Positions 46,071 through 55,144 of a DNA stretch of 64,000 nt are shown piece after piece (the first letter of the stretch is position 1; each line of letters opens with the position of its first letter). The notes under the pieces were generated by a model. That model had not been told where the DNA came from. It made no database searches and saw only the letters and a list, made by a program, of their open reading frames with translations. Source of the stretch: Acidobacteriaceae bacterium (GTDB taxonomy: Bacteria > Acidobacteriota > Terriglobia > Terriglobales > Acidobacteriaceae). The stretch covers positions 186,001-250,000 of the forward strand of contig CAHJWL010000003.1 in assembly GCA_903642235.1 (NCBI GenBank). The letters run 5' to 3'. Both the position numbers and the translations under genes were made by a program.

Positions 46071-46874
46071 CTACTGTGCAACCTGCAAAGCACTTTGCAG
46101 ACGTTTGACAGCGGCTGTACGAAGCTGCGAAACGCGAGACACCGTCACGCTCAGAAGATCGCCGATCTCCCTCAGGGTAAGCTCCTCGTAGTAGGAGAGT
46201 GTGATGATGAGGCGCTCGCGTTCCGGAAGCGACTCGATCGCGTCGACTAGAAGCTGCTTGCACTCGCCCTTCAAACACAGGGTAAGGGCGTCCGGCGCAC
46301 TTGGGTCGACAAGAGAGGCGAGAAGATCCTGTCCGTCTGCGTCCTCCCGTTCAGCTTGCAGGCTCTCGGTCTCGAGGGTGTGTGCGGCGGCAAGAGTCTC
46401 ACGCAACTCAAACAAGGTGATCCCGAGTTCACACGCCAGATCGGCTTCCTCGGGCGCGCCTCCCAGCCTGAGAGTGAGCGTCCGGCGAGCCTGCTCGATG
46501 TCGCGAACCCTGCGGCGCAAGCTGCGGGTACCACAGTCAAGCTCCCGGAGAGAATCAAGCATCGCACCGCGAACCCGGAACTCGGCATAGGTGCGGAACT
46601 GCGTCTGCTTCGCTCCATCGAACTTCTGTGCCGCATCAACAAGGCCGAGGTAGCCGGCTGAGGTGAGGTCGTCCACTTCGATATGCCGGGGCAGCGTGCG
46701 GTGCAAACGGCGAGCCAAAGCAAGCACCATCGGCATGTAGTCAGCAATGCTGATCTCGTCCGCAGTCTCACCTGAGGCTTGCTCCGCAAAAAACTGGGCG
46801 CCATAAGCCATTTGCGATGGCGACTGTGCGGGGAAGAACGAGGTATTTGCGGGAACTGCGACCAGTGTTGCCAT
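46071..46874 (-). CDS. fliA: RNA polymerase sigma factor FliA (sigma28 family)
   Basis: 267 residues. Region 2: MVLALARRLHRTLPRHIEVDDLTSAGYLGLVDAAQKFD, then FRTYAEFRVRGAMLDSLRELD (2.3/2.4, the DNA-melting/-10 helix), region 3 (DIEQARRTLTLRLG) and region 4 (LPERERLIITLSYYEELTLREIGDLLSVTVSRVSQL). This is the FliA/WhiG subgroup, usually directing late flagellar and chemotaxis genes. No flagellar structural gene is in the window. GGAGG lies 5 nt before the ATG, and a consensus sigma54 promoter starts 45 nt upstream. Confidence 0.9.
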   Translation of the reverse strand: MATLVAVPANTSFFPAQSPSQMAYGAQFFAEQASGETADEISIADYMPMVLALARRLHRTLPRHIEVDDLTSAGYLGLVDAAQKFDGAKQTQFRTYAEFRVRGAMLDSLRELDCGTRSLRRRVRDIEQARRTLTLRLGGAPEEADLACELGITLFELRETLAAAHTLETESLQAEREDADGQDLLASLVDPSAPDALTLCLKGECKQLLVDAIESLPERERLIITLSYYEELTLREIGDLLSVTVSRVSQLRTAAVKRLQSALQVAQ

Positions 46875-47250
46875 CTTGCCTCCAGGCTGCTTCGGCTTAT
46901 CACCGATGCCTGGAGAAATGCAAGCGCTGTGCCATTGCTTGGCAGTTCTCTTTGCGTTCTCCTAATCTTCGCTTTTTATCGGCGTATGTCATTCATTCTT
47001 CGATCTCTGAAACGTAAGATGCGAGCGAAGAGACGACGAATTTACAGGGCGAAGGAAGAACGAAATCCGGAGATTTGCCGGCGATAAGCTACAGCTAAAG
47101 GAGAGCTTAGCCGCCGTGAAGGAAAAGCGAAGATACTTGCAACACACGGATCCGGTAGCACCGCCGCCGCGGGGTAGCTGGCTTCCCAGAATGTTTTGGG
47201 GTGCTCCCAGCTTAGGTCTCATGCTCTGCGAGAGCTGCGATAGAGGGGGT
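46875..47250. other. 376-nt region upstream of fliA
   Basis: Contains the sigma54 promoter. The remainder (to the stop of the activator gene at 47251) has higher A/G content, and a weak plus-strand frame starts at GTG 47116 after AGGAG; I do not regard it as a gene because it runs into the activator antisense. Space for activator contact or looping exists, but no clear repeat was seen. Confidence 0.4.
46919..46934 (-). promoter_or_regulatory. Sigma54 (RpoN) promoter of fliA
   Basis: Minus-strand sequence TGGCACAGCGCTTGCA: -24 GG and -12 GC separated by exactly 10 nt, a full match to TGGCAC-N5-TTGCW. Predicted start near 46908, leaving a leader of about 33 nt to the fliA ATG at 46874. Confidence 0.82.
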
Positions 47251-48471
47251 CTACGAACGGGGACGGCGTCGAATACGGATGTGGGATCGTTCAATCTCCA
47301 CTTGATCCCCGCTCAGGATGGTGGCTCGCTCCAGCACGTGCATCAGTTCGCGCACGTTTCCAGGCCAGCGGTGTGAGAGCAGATCCTCGAGAGCGTCAGG
47401 GGTGAGCTGTTTTCGGACGGCCCGCTGAGCGAGCCGGTCCAGGAAGTGCTCGGCAAGCGCTGGCAGATCTTCCATGCGGTCCATCAGTGCAGGAATCTCC
47501 ACCGGAAAGACGGCCAGACGATGGTACAAGTCCAGCCGGAAGGCCCCTTCGTCTGAACGCTGCTCCAAGGGCTGGTGTGTTGCAGCAACGACGCGAACAT
47601 TCACGTAGGAGACTGTGTTGTCTCCCACGCGCTGGATCTCGCCGCACTCCAGAAATCGCAGCATCTTGGCCTGGAGCGCGAGAGGCATCTCACCGATTTC
47701 GTCGAGAAAGAGAGTTCCGCCATCTGCTGCTTCGATGCGGCCGACGCGCGACTGCGTGGCTCCGGTAAACGCTCCGCGCGTATGGCCGAAGAGCTCGGCC
47801 TCGAGGAGCGTCTCGGGAATGGCCGCACAGTTGAGGATCGCCATGGGCTGGTCGCAGCGCGGGCTAAGCGTATGCAGTGCTGCCGCCACAAGCTCTTTTC
47901 CCGCACCGGTCGGCCCCTCAATGAGCACGGGTGTGTCACGAGGAGCGACCAGACGGATCATGCGGGCAAGTTCACGCATGGGTTCGCTTTCCCCGATCAT
48001 GCCCGGAAGACTGGCATCGACCTGACTTGGAAGACTACTGCCCTGAGCCTCACCTTTGGAGGTCCGTTGCCTGCCTCGTTCCGATAGTGTGGACGCCTCG
48101 GTCTGCCATTGCGCATTCCGTATAGCCGCCAGTAGCTCCGGGCGACGCGGGCTGCGGATGTGCCGGGTGAGAGCCTGGCCATCAGCGCGGAGAACATCGA
48201 CAGCGGGGAACATGGTCTGCACCATGGCCGCGAACTCATTGATCTCAAGATCGGGCAGCCACTGATCTAAGATCAGGGCCTCCGGCAGCTGATCGCTAAG
48301 TGCGGCTAGCGCTTCGCCCCCGCCGCTCGCCTCCCGAACCTGCCAGCGCATCGCTGTAAGCGCGGCGCGTAACGGAGCTCGAGTTGAAGGATCGGGCGAT
48401 AGAAGCAGCACAGAGCGCAGCTGCGGTTCGGATGCAGTGCTCGCGCGGTGAGAGAGTGTGACGCTTGCCAT
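47251..48471 (-). CDS. Sigma54-dependent activator with receiver-like domain and no DNA-binding domain
   Basis: 406 residues. The N-terminal part is a degenerate receiver (VLLLSPDP and LILDQWLPDL keep acidic residues; the conserved Lys is not evident). AAA+ domain from about 160: Walker A EGPTGAGKE, the sigma54-contact loop GAFTGA, Walker B GGTLFLDEIGEM. The protein ends at RRRPRS right after the AAA+ C-subdomain, so the Fis-type HTH of NtrC/FleQ is missing. H. pylori/C. jejuni FlgR is a known activator that works in this way. It precedes fliA, whose promoter is sigma54-type. Confidence 0.88.
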   Translation of the reverse strand: MASVTLSHRASTASEPQLRSVLLLSPDPSTRAPLRAALTAMRWQVREASGGGEALAALSDQLPEALILDQWLPDLEINEFAAMVQTMFPAVDVLRADGQALTRHIRSPRRPELLAAIRNAQWQTEASTLSERGRQRTSKGEAQGSSLPSQVDASLPGMIGESEPMRELARMIRLVAPRDTPVLIEGPTGAGKELVAAALHTLSPRCDQPMAILNCAAIPETLLEAELFGHTRGAFTGATQSRVGRIEAADGGTLFLDEIGEMPLALQAKMLRFLECGEIQRVGDNTVSYVNVRVVAATHQPLEQRSDEGAFRLDLYHRLAVFPVEIPALMDRMEDLPALAEHFLDRLAQRAVRKQLTPDALEDLLSHRWPGNVRELMHVLERATILSGDQVEIERSHIRIRRRPRS

Positions 48472-48526
48472 AGGTCTGTCTTGTTCAGCGGTGTGTAGGT
48501 CTGCCTTATCCAGCGGTGTACAAGAA

Positions 48527-49261
48527 TTAGAGAGAGGCGACCTGGAGCAGCGGGACGCTCTTTTGGACCATGGGCCTCGCTGAAAGGGCAGCTACCCTGT
48601 ACCCCGAGCCGCGAACTGTTTCTATGATGGCGGGCGCTCCTGCCAGGGCATCCGGTGCAAGCTTCCGCCGCAAATAGTTGATGTAGACCTCAACGACGTT
48701 GGTCGCTGCGTTCTCCGGAAGCTGAAAGACCTTGCGCAACAGATCACCGCGGCTGGTGCAACGTCCGCGCTGCTCGAGGAGGTGCTCCAGAAGGGCGAAC
48801 TCTTTCGTCGTCAGATCGATCGCTATGCCCTCGCGGTTTACCGTGCGATCGCGACGATTGAGCAGCAGCCCGTTGTGCTCAAGGCAATCGTTGTTGAGGC
48901 GAGAGCGGCGTCTCAGTTGAGCACGGCAGCGGGCAATCAGTTCCTGCAGGCTGAAAGGCTTGGCTATGCAATCATCCGCGCCTGTATTCAGGCAGCGAAC
49001 GCGGGCCTCGGCAGATTCTTCCGCCGTCAGAATGATTACCGAGCAGGCGCTATGCGACTGCTGCATACGCTCGAGGACCTCTAACCCGCCCAAGCCAGGC
49101 AGGAGAAGATCAAGCACCATCAGGTCAAAATCAGCGCCGTCAAGCTGCACCAGAGCGCTTTCGCCGTCCGCGACCCAATGAGTTTCGTGACTGTCTGTCT
49201 TAAGAGAGCGAGCCAGAAATTGACCGAGTGCTACGTCCTGTTCCACAACGAGTATCCGCAT
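48527..49261 (-). CDS. OmpR/PhoB-family response regulator
   Basis: 244 residues. Receiver at 1-115: ILVVEQDVALGQFL (acidic pocket partly replaced by EQD), phosphoacceptor Asp in LMVLDLLLPGLGG, Thr in ILTAEES and Lys in CIAKPFS. Winged helix at about 130-225: LTTKEFALLEHLLEQRGRCTSRGDLLRKVF and NVVEVYINYLRRKL. AGGAAG lies before the ATG. No sensor kinase is adjacent. It ends 55 nt before the sigma54 activator and may share its transcript. Confidence 0.9.
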   Translation of the reverse strand: MRILVVEQDVALGQFLARSLKTDSHETHWVADGESALVQLDGADFDLMVLDLLLPGLGGLEVLERMQQSHSACSVIILTAEESAEARVRCLNTGADDCIAKPFSLQELIARCRAQLRRRSRLNNDCLEHNGLLLNRRDRTVNREGIAIDLTTKEFALLEHLLEQRGRCTSRGDLLRKVFQLPENAATNVVEVYINYLRRKLAPDALAGAPAIIETVRGSGYRVAALSARPMVQKSVPLLQVASL

Positions 49262-49486
49262 GTGTTCACTTCCTGACCCATACCTGCTCTGCTGCTTCCG
49301 GTCGGTGGGGAGTCTTCGTGGGTGCTCTCCGTGCGAAGGCCAACCCGCGTTTCACCTATCATTGCTCCTGCAAGCCTCGCTGGCTCTGCAACTTTCGGCC
49401 TAGCGGGATGACAGGACCGAGCGGCGGTACGACAAAGGTGGAAGAGGGTGCACCAAAGTAGTTAGTCCAGTTCGCCTTTTATTCGC

Positions 49487-49492
49487 TAGAAT
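49487..49492 (+). promoter_or_regulatory. -10-like TAGAAT for lexA
   Basis: TAGAAT ends 6 nt before ATG 49499, leaving no room for a Shine-Dalgarno. No recognisable LexA operator is seen in the preceding 100 nt, although the acidobacterial consensus is not certain to me. Confidence 0.45.
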
Positions 49493-49498
49493 GACGCC

Positions 49499-50104
49499 AT
49501 GGCAATCACACGGCGGCAAAAAGAGGTCATGGACTTTCTCTCAAACTTTACCCAGAAGAATGGTTACAGTCCGTCCTATGAAGAGATTGCGAGCGGCCTG
49601 GGACTCAGCTCGCTGGCAACGGTGCATAAGCATGTGACGAACCTTCAAAATAAGGGCATGGTACAGCGGGCGCACAATCGCAGCCGATCGATCGACGTTC
49701 TGCCCTCGCGCGCGGGCAAGAAGGGATCAGAGCGCATGCCACTGCTTGGCCGGATCGCAGCGGGGCGGCCGGTGGAGGCGATCGAAAGTGCGGAGAGCAT
49801 CTCCCTTGGCGACATCATCGGCAATCGCGAGGTATTCGCCCTTGAGGTGCAGGGAGATTCTATGCGCGACGAGCATATCGTGAGTGGCGACTACGTTCTG
49901 GTGGAGCGTACGCGAACAGCTCGAGAGGGAGAGATCATTGTGGCGCTGGTTGACGGAACTGATGCGACACTGAAGCGCTTCTACCGTGAGGGCACTATGA
50001 TCCGGCTGCAGCCGTCCAACGCGGAGATGGCTCCGATCTATGCACCCGCTGCAAACGTCGCCATTCAGGGGAAAGTGCTCGGAGTTCTGAGAAAATACGC
50101 CTGA
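49499..50104 (+). CDS. lexA: LexA repressor
   Basis: 201 residues, repressor of the SOS response, self-cleaving on contact with RecA filaments. N-terminal winged HTH (RRQKEVMDFLSNFTQKNGYSPSYEEIASGLGLSSLATVHKHVTNLQNKG). The cleavage site Ala-Gly is in GRIAAGRPVEA; catalytic Ser in GDSMRDEHI and Lys in ATLKRFYREG. The length is standard. The adjoining convergent glycosyltransferase is unrelated. Confidence 0.96.
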   Translation: MAITRRQKEVMDFLSNFTQKNGYSPSYEEIASGLGLSSLATVHKHVTNLQNKGMVQRAHNRSRSIDVLPSRAGKKGSERMPLLGRIAAGRPVEAIESAESISLGDIIGNREVFALEVQGDSMRDEHIVSGDYVLVERTRTAREGEIIVALVDGTDATLKRFYREGTMIRLQPSNAEMAPIYAPAANVAIQGKVLGVLRKYA

Positions 50105-50127
50105 TCAGAAGTGAAGACGAGCTCGTG

Positions 50128-51105
50128 CTAGTGAAGCAGGCTCTCTTCACTGGACCGAAGGCGAAGGGTGCGATCAACAGCATACGGAGCGCGGTGATCA
50201 GCCGTATGAAAGTGACGCACCTGCAGTTCGCCGAGAAGCCCGATGCCGAGCATCTGGATCCCCGCAAGGATGAGCACGCCCGCGATGATGAAGATCGGAC
50301 CATGCTGATCGAGAACGTGCCCCCGAGTGACGATCTTCAAAATCAGCATCCAGGTGGCGAGCGCCATGCCTGTCACCATGCCGATTGCGCCGACAGTACC
50401 GAAAAAGTGCAGAGGGCGAGTCATATACTTCAGCAGAAAGCGGATCGTAAGCAGGTCAAAGAAGACGCGGAAGGTTCGGGAGATGCCGTAGTGGCTCTTC
50501 CCTGCTGTCCGCGCCGGGTTAGAGATAGGAATCTCGCAGATAGAGGCGCCGTACCAACTCGCCAGCGCCGGAATAAAGCGATGCATCTCTCCGTAGAGCG
50601 GTATGTTCTGGATGATTTCGCGGCGATATGCCTTGAAGGTCGTCCCGAAATCATGAATATCGACACCGGATAACGTAGCCATCAGCTTGTTCGCCGCGCG
50701 CGACGGTAGCCGCCGCATAAGAAAGTTGTCCCCGCGCTGAGAACGCCAACCGCTGACAACGTCATACCCTTCCTCAAGCTTTGCAAGAAAGCGCGGTATC
50801 TCGTCAGGATCGTGCTGCAGATCGCCATCCATCGCGAGAATGAAATCTCCTTGAGAATGGTCGAAGCCTGCGGCCAGCGCGGAGGTCTGACCGAAATTGC
50901 GACGGAGTTTCACAACGAGAACGCGCGAATCAACCGCCGCAATTTCCTCCAACAGGCGATAGGTGCGATCACGGGATCCGTCATCGACAAAGACTAACTC
51001 GAAGCTCTCACCCACCTGCTCCATCACTGCTTTCAGGCGGTCATAGAGAGCTGTCACACTGTCTTCTTCGTTGTGAAAGGGAACGGCAACAGAATATTTC
51101 GGCAC
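50128..51105 (-). CDS. Membrane-anchored family 2 glycosyltransferase (GtrB/ArnC-like)
   Basis: 325 residues. GT-A domain: VAVPFHNEEDSVTALYDRL, VFVDDGSRDRTYRLLEEI, MDGDLQHDPDEIPRFL (DxD), GWRSQRGDNFLMRRLPSR. Two transmembrane helices follow (FFGTVGAIGMVTGMALATWMLI and IFIIAGVLILAGIQMLGIGLLGE). Likely transfers a sugar from a nucleotide donor to undecaprenyl phosphate. The GTG 51105 start lies 6 nt after TATCAT, a good -10 hexamer, suggesting a leaderless message. Confidence 0.88.
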   Translation of the reverse strand: MPKYSVAVPFHNEEDSVTALYDRLKAVMEQVGESFELVFVDDGSRDRTYRLLEEIAAVDSRVLVVKLRRNFGQTSALAAGFDHSQGDFILAMDGDLQHDPDEIPRFLAKLEEGYDVVSGWRSQRGDNFLMRRLPSRAANKLMATLSGVDIHDFGTTFKAYRREIIQNIPLYGEMHRFIPALASWYGASICEIPISNPARTAGKSHYGISRTFRVFFDLLTIRFLLKYMTRPLHFFGTVGAIGMVTGMALATWMLILKIVTRGHVLDQHGPIFIIAGVLILAGIQMLGIGLLGELQVRHFHTADHRAPYAVDRTLRLRSSEESLLH

Positions 51106-51294
51106 CCTCTGATGATACGCCCGGACGACCGCACCGGGGCGGTATCGTAGTCTCCACGCAGGCTGCGGGTCGCCATCTGCTTCTGAACGTTACCCTGTTG
51201 TGTGGAATGGTACTTGGCACGGAGCGACGGACGCATCAGAATAGGTGCAGCGGCGGCGAGGACGGGTCATGGGACGCGCGGAGAGTCGATCTGA

Positions 51295-51783
51295 ATGCCG
51301 GGACATCACGCATCGCGGGATGATGCGATGCTGAGGACTGTACTGACTGGGCTGGCGATTCTGGTGCTGGGCGTCTTCGCATACGTCGGCTACAACAGCT
51401 ATGCGGTCAACCGACGAGCAGCGCAGGACGACGTCTACACGGGTGCAGCCATCACTCCTCCTGCTGAGAGCAAGCCTGCTCCTGGTGCAGGATCAGATTT
51501 TCCGGCCACCCCCACGACAGCAGACGCGGCAACCGGCAGCCCCGAAGTGACGGCACAGGGGGCGCCGACAGCTGGTGGCGTCACGGCTCCTGCAAGGGAC
51601 ACGATCAGGCCGAACCCGCCGAATGGTGAGACCTTTGGTGGGTCCGGGCACTACCAACTCTACCGGCAGGGCGACCTCACGTGGCGGCTGAATACCGACA
51701 CCGGCGAAACCTGCGTGATCTTCGCCACGGATGAAGAGTGGCACAAGACACAGGTCTACAAGGCAGGATGCCGCGGCAAGTAG
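51295..51783 (+). CDS. Membrane-anchored protein of unknown function
   Basis: 162 residues. One N-terminal hydrophobic helix (VLTGLAILVLGVFAYVGYNSYAV), a Pro/Ala/Thr-rich linker (about 50-110), and a compact C-terminal segment YQLYRQGDLTWRLNTDTGETCVIFATDEEWHK ending in KAGCRGK, with two Cys. The C-terminal part looks like a small beta fold facing the periplasm. I do not recognise the family. ATG 51295 has GGAGAG upstream; ATG 51328 (MLRTVLTGL) is an alternative. Confidence 0.55.
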   Translation: MPGHHASRDDAMLRTVLTGLAILVLGVFAYVGYNSYAVNRRAAQDDVYTGAAITPPAESKPAPGAGSDFPATPTTADAATGSPEVTAQGAPTAGGVTAPARDTIRPNPPNGETFGGSGHYQLYRQGDLTWRLNTDTGETCVIFATDEEWHKTQVYKAGCRGK

Positions 51784-51917
51784 AGCCACCTGAGCGCTAT
51801 CCCTGGCGATTTCCGTACCGAAGCAGCCGGCCTCTTCAGCTGGTCGAAGTGGCGCGCTATGCAGTGGCGCAGTCCTCAACGTATGGTTCTCTCTATTGTT
51901 CTTCTGGAGGAGTGTCG

Positions 51918-54215
51918 ATGATGTATGCAATGTGGAGCGGAGTGTCTGTTGATCGGGAGAGGTCAAGGGCGCGTCTGCGGCGCACCATGTCCATGCATCT
52001 TTGGCTGCTGCTTGGGGTGACGTTGCTCTCCGCATGTGGCCGATGGGGAGTCGCTCAGTCGCCGGCAGTTCACTATGACGAAGCCAGGCGGACCTTCCGC
52101 ATGGATGCCGCCGGCACAACCTATGTGCTCGGAATCAACCAGCAGAAACAGCTGCAGGCGCTTTACTGGGGCAAGCGGCTGGGATCCCGCGATCAGTTCC
52201 CCGCCGCGGTACAGTCCCCACCCGCGGCGGCCTTTGATCAGCCGATTACAACAACGCCGCAGGAGTTCGTAGGCTGGGGCGGCGGTCTGTATGTTGAGCC
52301 GGACCTGAAGATCACCTTCCCGGACGGCAATCGCGATCTGGCTCTGCAATACCTCTCGCATACGATTCAGGGACAGTTGCTCCGGATCGTATTGAAGGAT
52401 GTGTCGCGCGAGGTGTACGTCACGCTCGAGTACACGATGGATGCCGAGACCGGCATTCTTCGCCGAGCTGCCGAAATCCAGAACCGGACAAATGCTTCGT
52501 TCACGATCGAACAAGTCTCAGCCGCTACCTGGAACCTGCCGCGCGGAACTGACTACCGGCTGCGCTACCTGACTGGGCGATGGGCGGCCGAGTGGACGGT
52601 TCAGGAGCGAGCCGTGCAGCCAGGGAAGACGGTTCTCGAGAGCCGGCGCGGCACAACCGGCGCGCAGAACAATCCCTGGTTTGCCATCGACCGCCTTGGA
52701 ACGGGTGGACCCGAGACGGGGAGCGTCTGGTTTGGCGCGCTGGGTTGGAGCGGATCGTGGCAGATTACCGTGGAACAGGACCTCTTGCAGCAGGTGCGCG
52801 TATCCGGCGGACCAAACAGCTTTGACTTCGGGTATCGACTCGGCAAGGGTGAGACCTTCAAGACGCCGCCGTTCTATGGTGGGTTCTCCCAGGAAGGAAT
52901 CGGTGGAGCCTCACGCCTGTTGCATCGCTTCGAGGTCGATACACTGCTGCCGCATGCACCGAAGCCGACCCTTCGACCGGTGTTGTACAACTCCTGGGAG
53001 GCGACCGAGTTCCGCGTGGATGAGGCAGGACAGATGGCCCTGGCAGAGAAGGCTGCCACCATCGGCGTGGAGCGCTTTGTCATGGATGACGGCTGGTTCG
53101 GGCAACGGAAGGATGATCACGCCGGCCTGGGCGACTGGTACGTCAACAAGGAAAAGTTTCCAAACGGTCTCAAGCCTCTGATCGACAAAGTCCATGGTCT
53201 GCACATGGATTTCGGGCTGTGGGTTGAGCCGGAGATGGTCAACCCGGACAGTGATCTCTATCGCAAGCATCCGGACTGGGTGCTGAACTTCCCCGGGAGG
53301 CCGCGAACCGAGGCACGTAATCAGCTGGTGCTGAACCTTGCACGGCCGGATGTGCGGGCTTATGTTCTTGGCTTTTTGGACAAGCTTCTAACCGAAAACG
53401 ATATCGCTTTTCTCAAGTGGGACTACAACCGGAACTGGTCGGAGCCGGGCTGGTCGGCTGTGGCACCGGATGATGAGAAGAGGGTTTACGTCGATTTCAT
53501 ACGAAATCTGTACTCCATCCTCGAGGAGCTCCGGGCAAAACACCCTAGGGTTGAGATCGAGAGCTGCTCCGGTGGCGGAAGTCGGGTGGATCTCGGGATC
53601 ATGCATCTGACAGACGAGGTTTGGACGTCGGACAACACGGACGCATATGACCGATTGCTGATTCAGAATGGCTTTACCTACGCGTACACACCCGCCGTGA
53701 TGATGGCGTGGGTGACGGATTCACCGACGTGGGTCAACCAGCGGACGCTGTCGCTCGAGTATCGTTTTCTCTCGTCGATGCAGGGATCGCTCGGAATCGG
53801 CGCCAACCTGAATAAGTGGGGACCGGAGGACTTTGCAACTGCAAAGACGATGGTGGCGCACTATAAAGCCATCCGCGAAACAGTCCAGCGCGGCTCCCTT
53901 TATCGCCTCATCACACCGGAGCATGAGAGCGAGCATTCCGTCACCGAATCTGTTGCACGCGATGGTTCGGCTGCCGTGGTGTTTGCATTCCTGCATTCCA
54001 GTCGAGAGTTATATCCGTTTCCACGCATCTATCTGCAGGGTCTGGACGCTGACGCGACCTATACGGTTGCGTCACTCAATGGAAAATTGGCGACCGACAC
54101 GCCCGAAAGAGCAAGTGGTGCCTACTGGATGTCACGCGGTGTCGATGTGCTCCTGAAAGGAGACTTCCAGGCAGCCGCATTCACACTGGAACGACAATCC
54201 GCGGCTCAGAAGTAA
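51918..54215 (+). CDS. GH36 alpha-galactosidase, probable lipoprotein
   Basis: 765 residues. N-terminal beta-sandwich domain (about 60-320), then a TIM barrel with GH36 motifs: NSWEATEF, FVMDDGWFGQR, GLWVEPEMVNPDSDLY, nucleophile Asp in FLKWDYNRNW, SCSGGGSRVDLG and the acid/base Asp in VWTSDNTDAYDRL. Near the N terminus LLLGVTLLSACGRWG is a lipobox (Cys about residue 33), so the enzyme is likely anchored in an envelope membrane. GGAGGA 6 nt upstream selects ATG 51918; a longer frame from 51738 overlaps the preceding gene. It probably degrades plant alpha-galactosides. Confidence 0.88.
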   Translation: MMYAMWSGVSVDRERSRARLRRTMSMHLWLLLGVTLLSACGRWGVAQSPAVHYDEARRTFRMDAAGTTYVLGINQQKQLQALYWGKRLGSRDQFPAAVQSPPAAAFDQPITTTPQEFVGWGGGLYVEPDLKITFPDGNRDLALQYLSHTIQGQLLRIVLKDVSREVYVTLEYTMDAETGILRRAAEIQNRTNASFTIEQVSAATWNLPRGTDYRLRYLTGRWAAEWTVQERAVQPGKTVLESRRGTTGAQNNPWFAIDRLGTGGPETGSVWFGALGWSGSWQITVEQDLLQQVRVSGGPNSFDFGYRLGKGETFKTPPFYGGFSQEGIGGASRLLHRFEVDTLLPHAPKPTLRPVLYNSWEATEFRVDEAGQMALAEKAATIGVERFVMDDGWFGQRKDDHAGLGDWYVNKEKFPNGLKPLIDKVHGLHMDFGLWVEPEMVNPDSDLYRKHPDWVLNFPGRPRTEARNQLVLNLARPDVRAYVLGFLDKLLTENDIAFLKWDYNRNWSEPGWSAVAPDDEKRVYVDFIRNLYSILEELRAKHPRVEIESCSGGGSRVDLGIMHLTDEVWTSDNTDAYDRLLIQNGFTYAYTPAVMMAWVTDSPTWVNQRTLSLEYRFLSSMQGSLGIGANLNKWGPEDFATAKTMVAHYKAIRETVQRGSLYRLITPEHESEHSVTESVARDGSAAVVFAFLHSSRELYPFPRIYLQGLDADATYTVASLNGKLATDTPERASGAYWMSRGVDVLLKGDFQAAAFTLERQSAAQK

Positions 54216-54256
54216 AGCCCGCATAGAGCATTACAGCGCTTCATGGCAACAGAAAA

Positions 54257-54283
54257 GGCCGGCTTCACGCCGGCCCTTTCTGT
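54257..54283 (-). terminator. Terminator between the alpha-galactosidase and SYLF genes
   Basis: 7-bp stem GGCCGGC/GCCGGCC with a 5-nt loop. On the minus strand it is followed by TTTTCTGTT, which suits the SYLF transcript; on the plus strand by CTTTCTGTT, so it may act both ways. Confidence 0.78.
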
Positions 54284-54296
54284 TGCAGGAGACAGA

Positions 54297-54992
54297 TTAC
54301 TGATTAGCTTTGCCGCGCTTGAAGAGTTCATTGACCGTCGCAATGAAGTGCTTGGCGCTGACGGGGGTGGGAACAGAACCACTCAGGATCCTCTCGTACG
54401 TGACGTCATGCCCATAGTACGACTCAGTGTCCTTGCTGTTCTGGTTTACAACATCACCGGTAAGGTCAACCCCGGCAAACAGACCCTTGCTGCGTGAGTA
54501 GGTCAAGAACTCCGCATTTGCAAGTTCCGTTGTCGAGGCCTGTGAATCACGGCCTACGGGACCTGCGGAGGCAGCGATATCACCACCAAGTTTCACCTTG
54601 TCTTTGAGTAGATCATCCAGGCTCTTGCGGTTGACACCCACCAGAACCAGGTCTGTTGACTGTCCGCCGGCCTGCAGACCAAAACTGGCGCCTGTCATCT
54701 GAATAAACACTGGAGCGCTCCAGCCGCTGGAGGTCCGGCAGGTCGCGACGCCTTGACCATATTGGCCACCCACAAGGAAAGCCCCCTTCTTGAAGCCCGG
54801 AACGACTGCGACGCACTGAGCCTTGGCTGCGATGTCGAGGGGAATGCTCTTATCCGGGGTGGCCATCAACTCATGCAGAACGGCGTGTGCTGCAGAGATA
54901 CGGCTGTCGAGCTTTGCGGTGCTCGCGTCTGCGGCAAAGGCGGCGCCGTTGAGGGAAAGTACGACACATGCGGTTGCAACGAAGGTTTTCAT
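54297..54992 (-). CDS. Secreted SYLF (Ysc84-like) lipid-binding-domain protein
   Basis: 231 residues. Signal peptide (FVATACVVLSLNGAAFAA), then a SYLF domain: AVLHELMATPDKSIPLDIAAKAQCVAVVPGFKKGAFLVGGQYG, GWSAPVFIQMTGASFGLQAGGQSTDLVLV and KGLFAGVDLTGDVV. SYLF domains bind phosphoinositides in eukaryotes; bacterial members are exported proteins of unknown role. AAGGA before the ATG; terminator downstream. Confidence 0.85.
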   Translation of the reverse strand: MKTFVATACVVLSLNGAAFAADASTAKLDSRISAAHAVLHELMATPDKSIPLDIAAKAQCVAVVPGFKKGAFLVGGQYGQGVATCRTSSGWSAPVFIQMTGASFGLQAGGQSTDLVLVGVNRKSLDDLLKDKVKLGGDIAASAGPVGRDSQASTTELANAEFLTYSRSKGLFAGVDLTGDVVNQNSKDTESYYGHDVTYERILSGSVPTPVSAKHFIATVNELFKRGKANQ

Positions 54993-55144
54993 GACGTCCT
55001 TTTAGGTTGGAACAAAAATATCTTCCTTCACATACGATTCATTTCGCGGAAGAAAAGGTGTGAGATGCCTGCCTTTTTTGAAGGCAAACCAGAGTCGCAG
55101 GAGAAGGACCGGCCTGTACGGTCCTCCCCTGCGACCAAGAAACC

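Noticed and set aside
46940..46955. Possible second sigma54 site, TGGCAGTTCTCTTTGC, on the plus strand
   Set aside because: GG and GC are 11 nt apart instead of 10, and no gene follows on that strand.
47116..47376. 86-codon plus-strand frame with GTG start after AGGAG
   Set aside because: Runs into the sigma54 activator gene antisense and shows no domain or signal peptide; kept only as a remark.
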